In this document: one piece after another, positions 60,938 to 64,000 of the stretch
Layout: each line of letters begins with the position of its first letter
How positions within the stretch are numbered: the stretch's first letter is position 1
DNA from: Struthidea cinerea
Lineage: Eukaryota; Chordata; Aves; Passeriformes; Corcoracidae
Direction of reading: 5' to 3'
Assembly (NCBI GenBank): GCA_013397865.1
Contig: VZTI01001722.1
Coordinates: 470,679-534,678 of the forward strand
DNA length: 64,000 nt
Position numbers and translations under genes: made by a program
The notes under the pieces: model-generated
The model's input: the letters and a program-made list of their open reading frames with translations, nothing else
Told to the model about the DNA's origin: nothing
Databases searched by the model: none

Positions 60938-61090
60938 CACAGAACTGGAAGGGACTGCGTCACCTCAAGAGGGGATCAGATCCATCCCCTTGCTTACAGC
61001 AGTGGCTGCCTGTGTCCCTGTCTTCACAGATGTTTGTCTGCATCAGGCTAAAAAAAAAATCTAGTGATAGAGATTGCCCCACAACACTCC
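60938..61090 (-). mobile_element. Old CR1-like fragment
   Basis: ACTGGAAGGGACTGCGTCAC, then CCATCCCCTTGCTTACAGCA, ACAGATGTTTGTCTGCATCA and TAGTGATAGAGATTGCCCCA follow the order of an old reversed CR1 subfamily. Diverged. Confidence 0.6.
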
Positions 61091-61737
61091 AACATGATAA
61101 TTAATATTATTATTTTGTTATGAGTCTTCTGTAAAGCAAACAGGAATTTCAGGAGATAGAGGATTGTCTGTTGGAAGGGACTCAAAGATGACAAATTAAA
61201 GCACTTTAATATTCCATTAAAATTAGTAGTAATCAGAGATACACAATTTCTTGGTTGCAATTTTAGATGTTCAATGCATGACAAGAAAAGAATTTAGGAG
61301 CTCTTCAGGAGCATGTAAAATCAAATAATTTTCACAATTAAACAATAATAAGTCATGATTTCAAGTAATTTTGCAAAGGCAATGCTATTAGCTGGAAGGA
61401 ATCTGAAAAATGGGGCAAGAATTTAAGCTTGTATTTTAGTAACAAGAAAGTGAATCAAAACGATCATACTTGCTTAATTAGACTGGCTTATACCTTTTAT
61501 CTCCCCTGCATGTTTTTCAGTCCTCTTTTCCTTTTAGAAAAAGTAACAAAGTGCTTCTTGAAGTTAGTTCTTTTTTCTGGATTTTCAATTTCTAGATTTT
61601 CAGTGATCACCCACACTTCGTACCCAATCAAATGAGGATTTTTCAATACCTCTATGACTAGTAATGAATTAAATAGCTGATTTACAACACAGCGACTTTA
61701 TTGTACCTTAGATTTACTGGTATCTAAGGTTACATTG

Positions 61738-62327
61738 TGTCATGGTTTATCCCCAGACGGTAACTGCACACCACGCAGCTGTGCACTCCACTCCCCTGCC
61801 CTGCAGGTGGGATGGGGAGGAGAATCAGAAAAAGTCAAAACCTGTTAAGATAAGAACAGTTGAATAATTTAAATAAAGTATATAACAACAACAACAACAA
61901 TAACAGCCATGAAATGAAAAGGGAGGTAACAAGAAGAGATAGAAAATGAAACCCAAGACAGGCAAGTGATGCTCACTACAGTTGCTCACCAGCTGTGACC
62001 AATGCCCAGCCCAGCCCTAAGCTGGGATCAGCCCCTTCCAGCCAGCTCCCCCCAGTTTATACACTGAGCATGACATTCTGTGACATGGAATATCCCTTTG
62101 AGCAGCTCAGGTCAGCTGTCCTGGCCATTCCTCCTTCTGCTTTCTTATGCACCTGCTCCCTGCCAAAGCATGGGAAACTGGAAAGTCCTTGCCTTGTGGT
62201 AAGCCCTGCTTAGCAACAACTGAACCGTCACTGTGTTATCAACATCATTTGCATACTAAACCCAAAATACAAAACTGTACCAGCTACTAGGAAGAGAATG
62301 AGCTCTATCCCAGCCAAAACCAGGACA
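61738..62327 (+). mobile_element. Full-length solo LTR (TGTCATGGTTT type)
   Basis: Starts TGTCATGGTTTATCCCCAG and ends ATCCCAGCCAAAACCAGGACA, both characteristic of a widespread passerine ERV LTR. A TATA-like TTTATACACTG lies near 62056. The flanks CATTG and CATTT differ at one base, an imperfect target duplication. It also holds a short (CAA)n run around 61884-61899. No retroviral genes adjoin it. Confidence 0.8.
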
Positions 62328-64000
62328 CATTTGTAGCTGCAGTGGCCACTAACTAAAAAACTTTTTAAAACCGCAAGTTTTTTACTTTGTTAAAAAATTA
62401 ATTCAACGTGATTCTAAAATAGAGTCATCCAAGAAGGAAAAACCACAATCTTTCACATGTTTCAGAATAAAATCTGAATTTACTAGATCTGCTGCAATGT
62501 GCTAAACCGCACTCACTTCACTCACTGTGCCACAGGTATATTTAGTAATGCTGCCAATTCAACAGAGCAGGATCCTTGGTTCTCATCCACATTTGAATTC
62601 TTTTTACACTGCTCTAGCAGAGTGAGGACACCTGAAAAATCTGCTTACTATTCATATATCTCTAGGGCTTCCTTACGGTCTTAGAATCTAAAATAAGCTT
62701 TCTCTAAAAATATGCAGTTTGTATTTAAAATGCCGTTCACATAATGAAAACGTAACTCATTTTAGATGCAGTTCATTTTAAAAATATGTATTGTATTTTC
62801 ACACATATTCATTCCCATGCCCAACATGTGAATGTGCCTATGCTTGGTCACCTCAGATCAAATAATCTGAATCAAACAATCAAATAATCAGATCAAAAAA
62901 TCCTTCTCCTACTTTCTTCTGAGGGTATTTTGTAATAAGTACTGCTTTGCTTTGTTTGAGGATTGAACTAATTTCCTTTTTCTGTCTGGATAACTAGAGG
63001 GTTTTTTCCAGAGTTCATGAAATGCTTTCCTGGAAGGTATTTCTGGGTATGGATTCTGAGCCACAGAACAGTAACTGACCAGCAGGAGATAAGATGGTAT
63101 TTCCACTTCAGGATGCTGGCCTTGATCTGGACAAATCACTTGGATGTAGTTGTTTCTTTTGCCCCTTGTTACAGTAATATTAATAAGAGCTAAAAAGTAC
63201 TGGCCAAAGATATTGTCATCACTGATTTTTTGGCTTTGTCTATGAGAGAATTATGGAGTCATGGTCAATCCAATATGTTCTTGCATGTTGTGATTAAAAT
63301 TGTACTTGATAATTTAGTATTCATCTGAATGGAAAAGAAGGAAGAAAGTGGTGTTTGTACAAAATTCCCTGTCTTTTTCAGTGAGAAATCCCAAGAGTTT
63401 GCCTTTTTCTTCCCAGCTTAGCACAGAACTCTGTGGTGGTCTTCTATTCCAACCCAGGGATGCCTGACATAATGATTCATCTGCATTCATAGAATGCTTT
63501 TTCTTTCCTTGTGAAACTAAGTTTGCCTTTTTCCTGCTAACTATAAAAATGAATCATAAAATCTATTTGACAAAATACATCAGAATAATGTGTAATGTGC
63601 TCTTGCCCCTTTTTACCTGCCGATTTTTAATCACTCTGAACTCTCAGTTAAAATTGAAGGAGTCTACAATATTTTTGAGTCTGTCAAGAACTGTATCATC
63701 TGGTAGCTAATTTGGCAATTAATTTAGGCCACTGCATGCCATTTCTATATTTCAATATTTCCACTAATATATATATTTCAATATTTCCATATCAAATTAC
63801 TCACAAAGAGATGGGCCAACTTGTTCCCACATCCAAAAGACTGTCACTTAGTAAAGGCCTGATGTCAGTATTTGCAGCCTTCCTGGCATTCACCTATTGA
63901 GACTCTGGAAATGTACTCATCATTACATGTATTCAGGAAGGTGTTTTTCCCGATGATAACAGTTTCCATTAGGTTGGAAGAAATCAAGACCAGTGTGGCT
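62328..64000. other. Intergenic, nothing recognised
   Basis: AT-rich sequence to the right edge. A short duplicated TTTCAATATTTCCA occurs around 63750-63790. No exon or repeat family was recognised. Confidence 0.5.

Noticed and set aside
1..64000. Operons, CRISPR arrays or other prokaryotic systems
   Set aside because: Introns, CR1 and LTR repeats, poly(A) signals and CpG islands show vertebrate nuclear DNA; no regularly spaced repeat array was seen.
1..64000. An intact endogenous retrovirus or active retrotransposon
   Set aside because: Only solo LTRs and 5'-truncated or frame-broken CR1 pieces were found; no retroviral gene remains were recognised.

Overview
This window is vertebrate nuclear DNA from a bird, probably a songbird (passerine). 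The evidence is about a dozen CR1 retrotransposon fragments with the characteristic avian CR1 3' end, several solo endogenous-retrovirus LTRs of types I associate with passerine genomes, AT-rich introns with canonical GT-AG junctions, and CpG-island promoters. The order is inferred from repeat content only.

The only confident protein-coding content is two complete paralogous genes in head-to-tail tandem on the minus strand. Both encode proteins of the TMEM68 family: ER membrane acyltransferases related to the glycerolipid acyltransferases, with human TMEM68 implicated in triacylglycerol synthesis. Copy A has coding exons from 26848 down to 12006, and a CpG-island first exon near 30429-30580. 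Copy B has coding exons from 47515 down to 34855, and a CpG-island first exon near 53448-53580. Each has six coding exons of identical length (328, 165, 194, 61, 140 and 105 nt) and identical intron phases (1,1,0,1,0), giving 330 residues each. All ten introns between coding exons have GT-AG ends and neither frame is broken. A hand alignment gives about 58% identity (190 of 330), so this is an old duplication rather than a recent copy. The first coding exon, which carries the membrane segments, is the most divergent part (about 41%). The exons with the HGA[T/I]PVD and [A/S]PGG[L/V]RE motifs are better conserved.

Layout. 1-9815: intergenic DNA with one solo LTR (1925-2556, perfect 5-bp target duplication), three CR1 fragments and an assembly gap in a TA repeat. 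9820-30600: copy A with its long 3' UTR, introns and promoter. 30583-33550: a short spacer between the genes, mostly CR1, with a possible alternative first exon and an unexplained ORF-like stretch. 33550-53600: copy B, with a long solo LTR in intron 3 and an LTR fragment in the 5' intron. 53720-64000: intergenic DNA with a truncated CR1, old CR1 pieces, homopolymer tracts with single-N assembly joins, and a full-length solo LTR at 61738.

The two genes probably form a small lipid-metabolism locus in which both enzymes are kept intact but have diverged. Copy A ends in a classical KKxx ER-retrieval tail and has Asn where copy B and human TMEM68 have His in the conserved VAD-x-F block. Copy B has lost the LGG residues that follow the REG[F/Y]R motif. 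No TGS1 exon was recognised next to either promoter, so I do not think this is the canonical TMEM68 locus. The remaining open reading frames are short and do not resemble known proteins.
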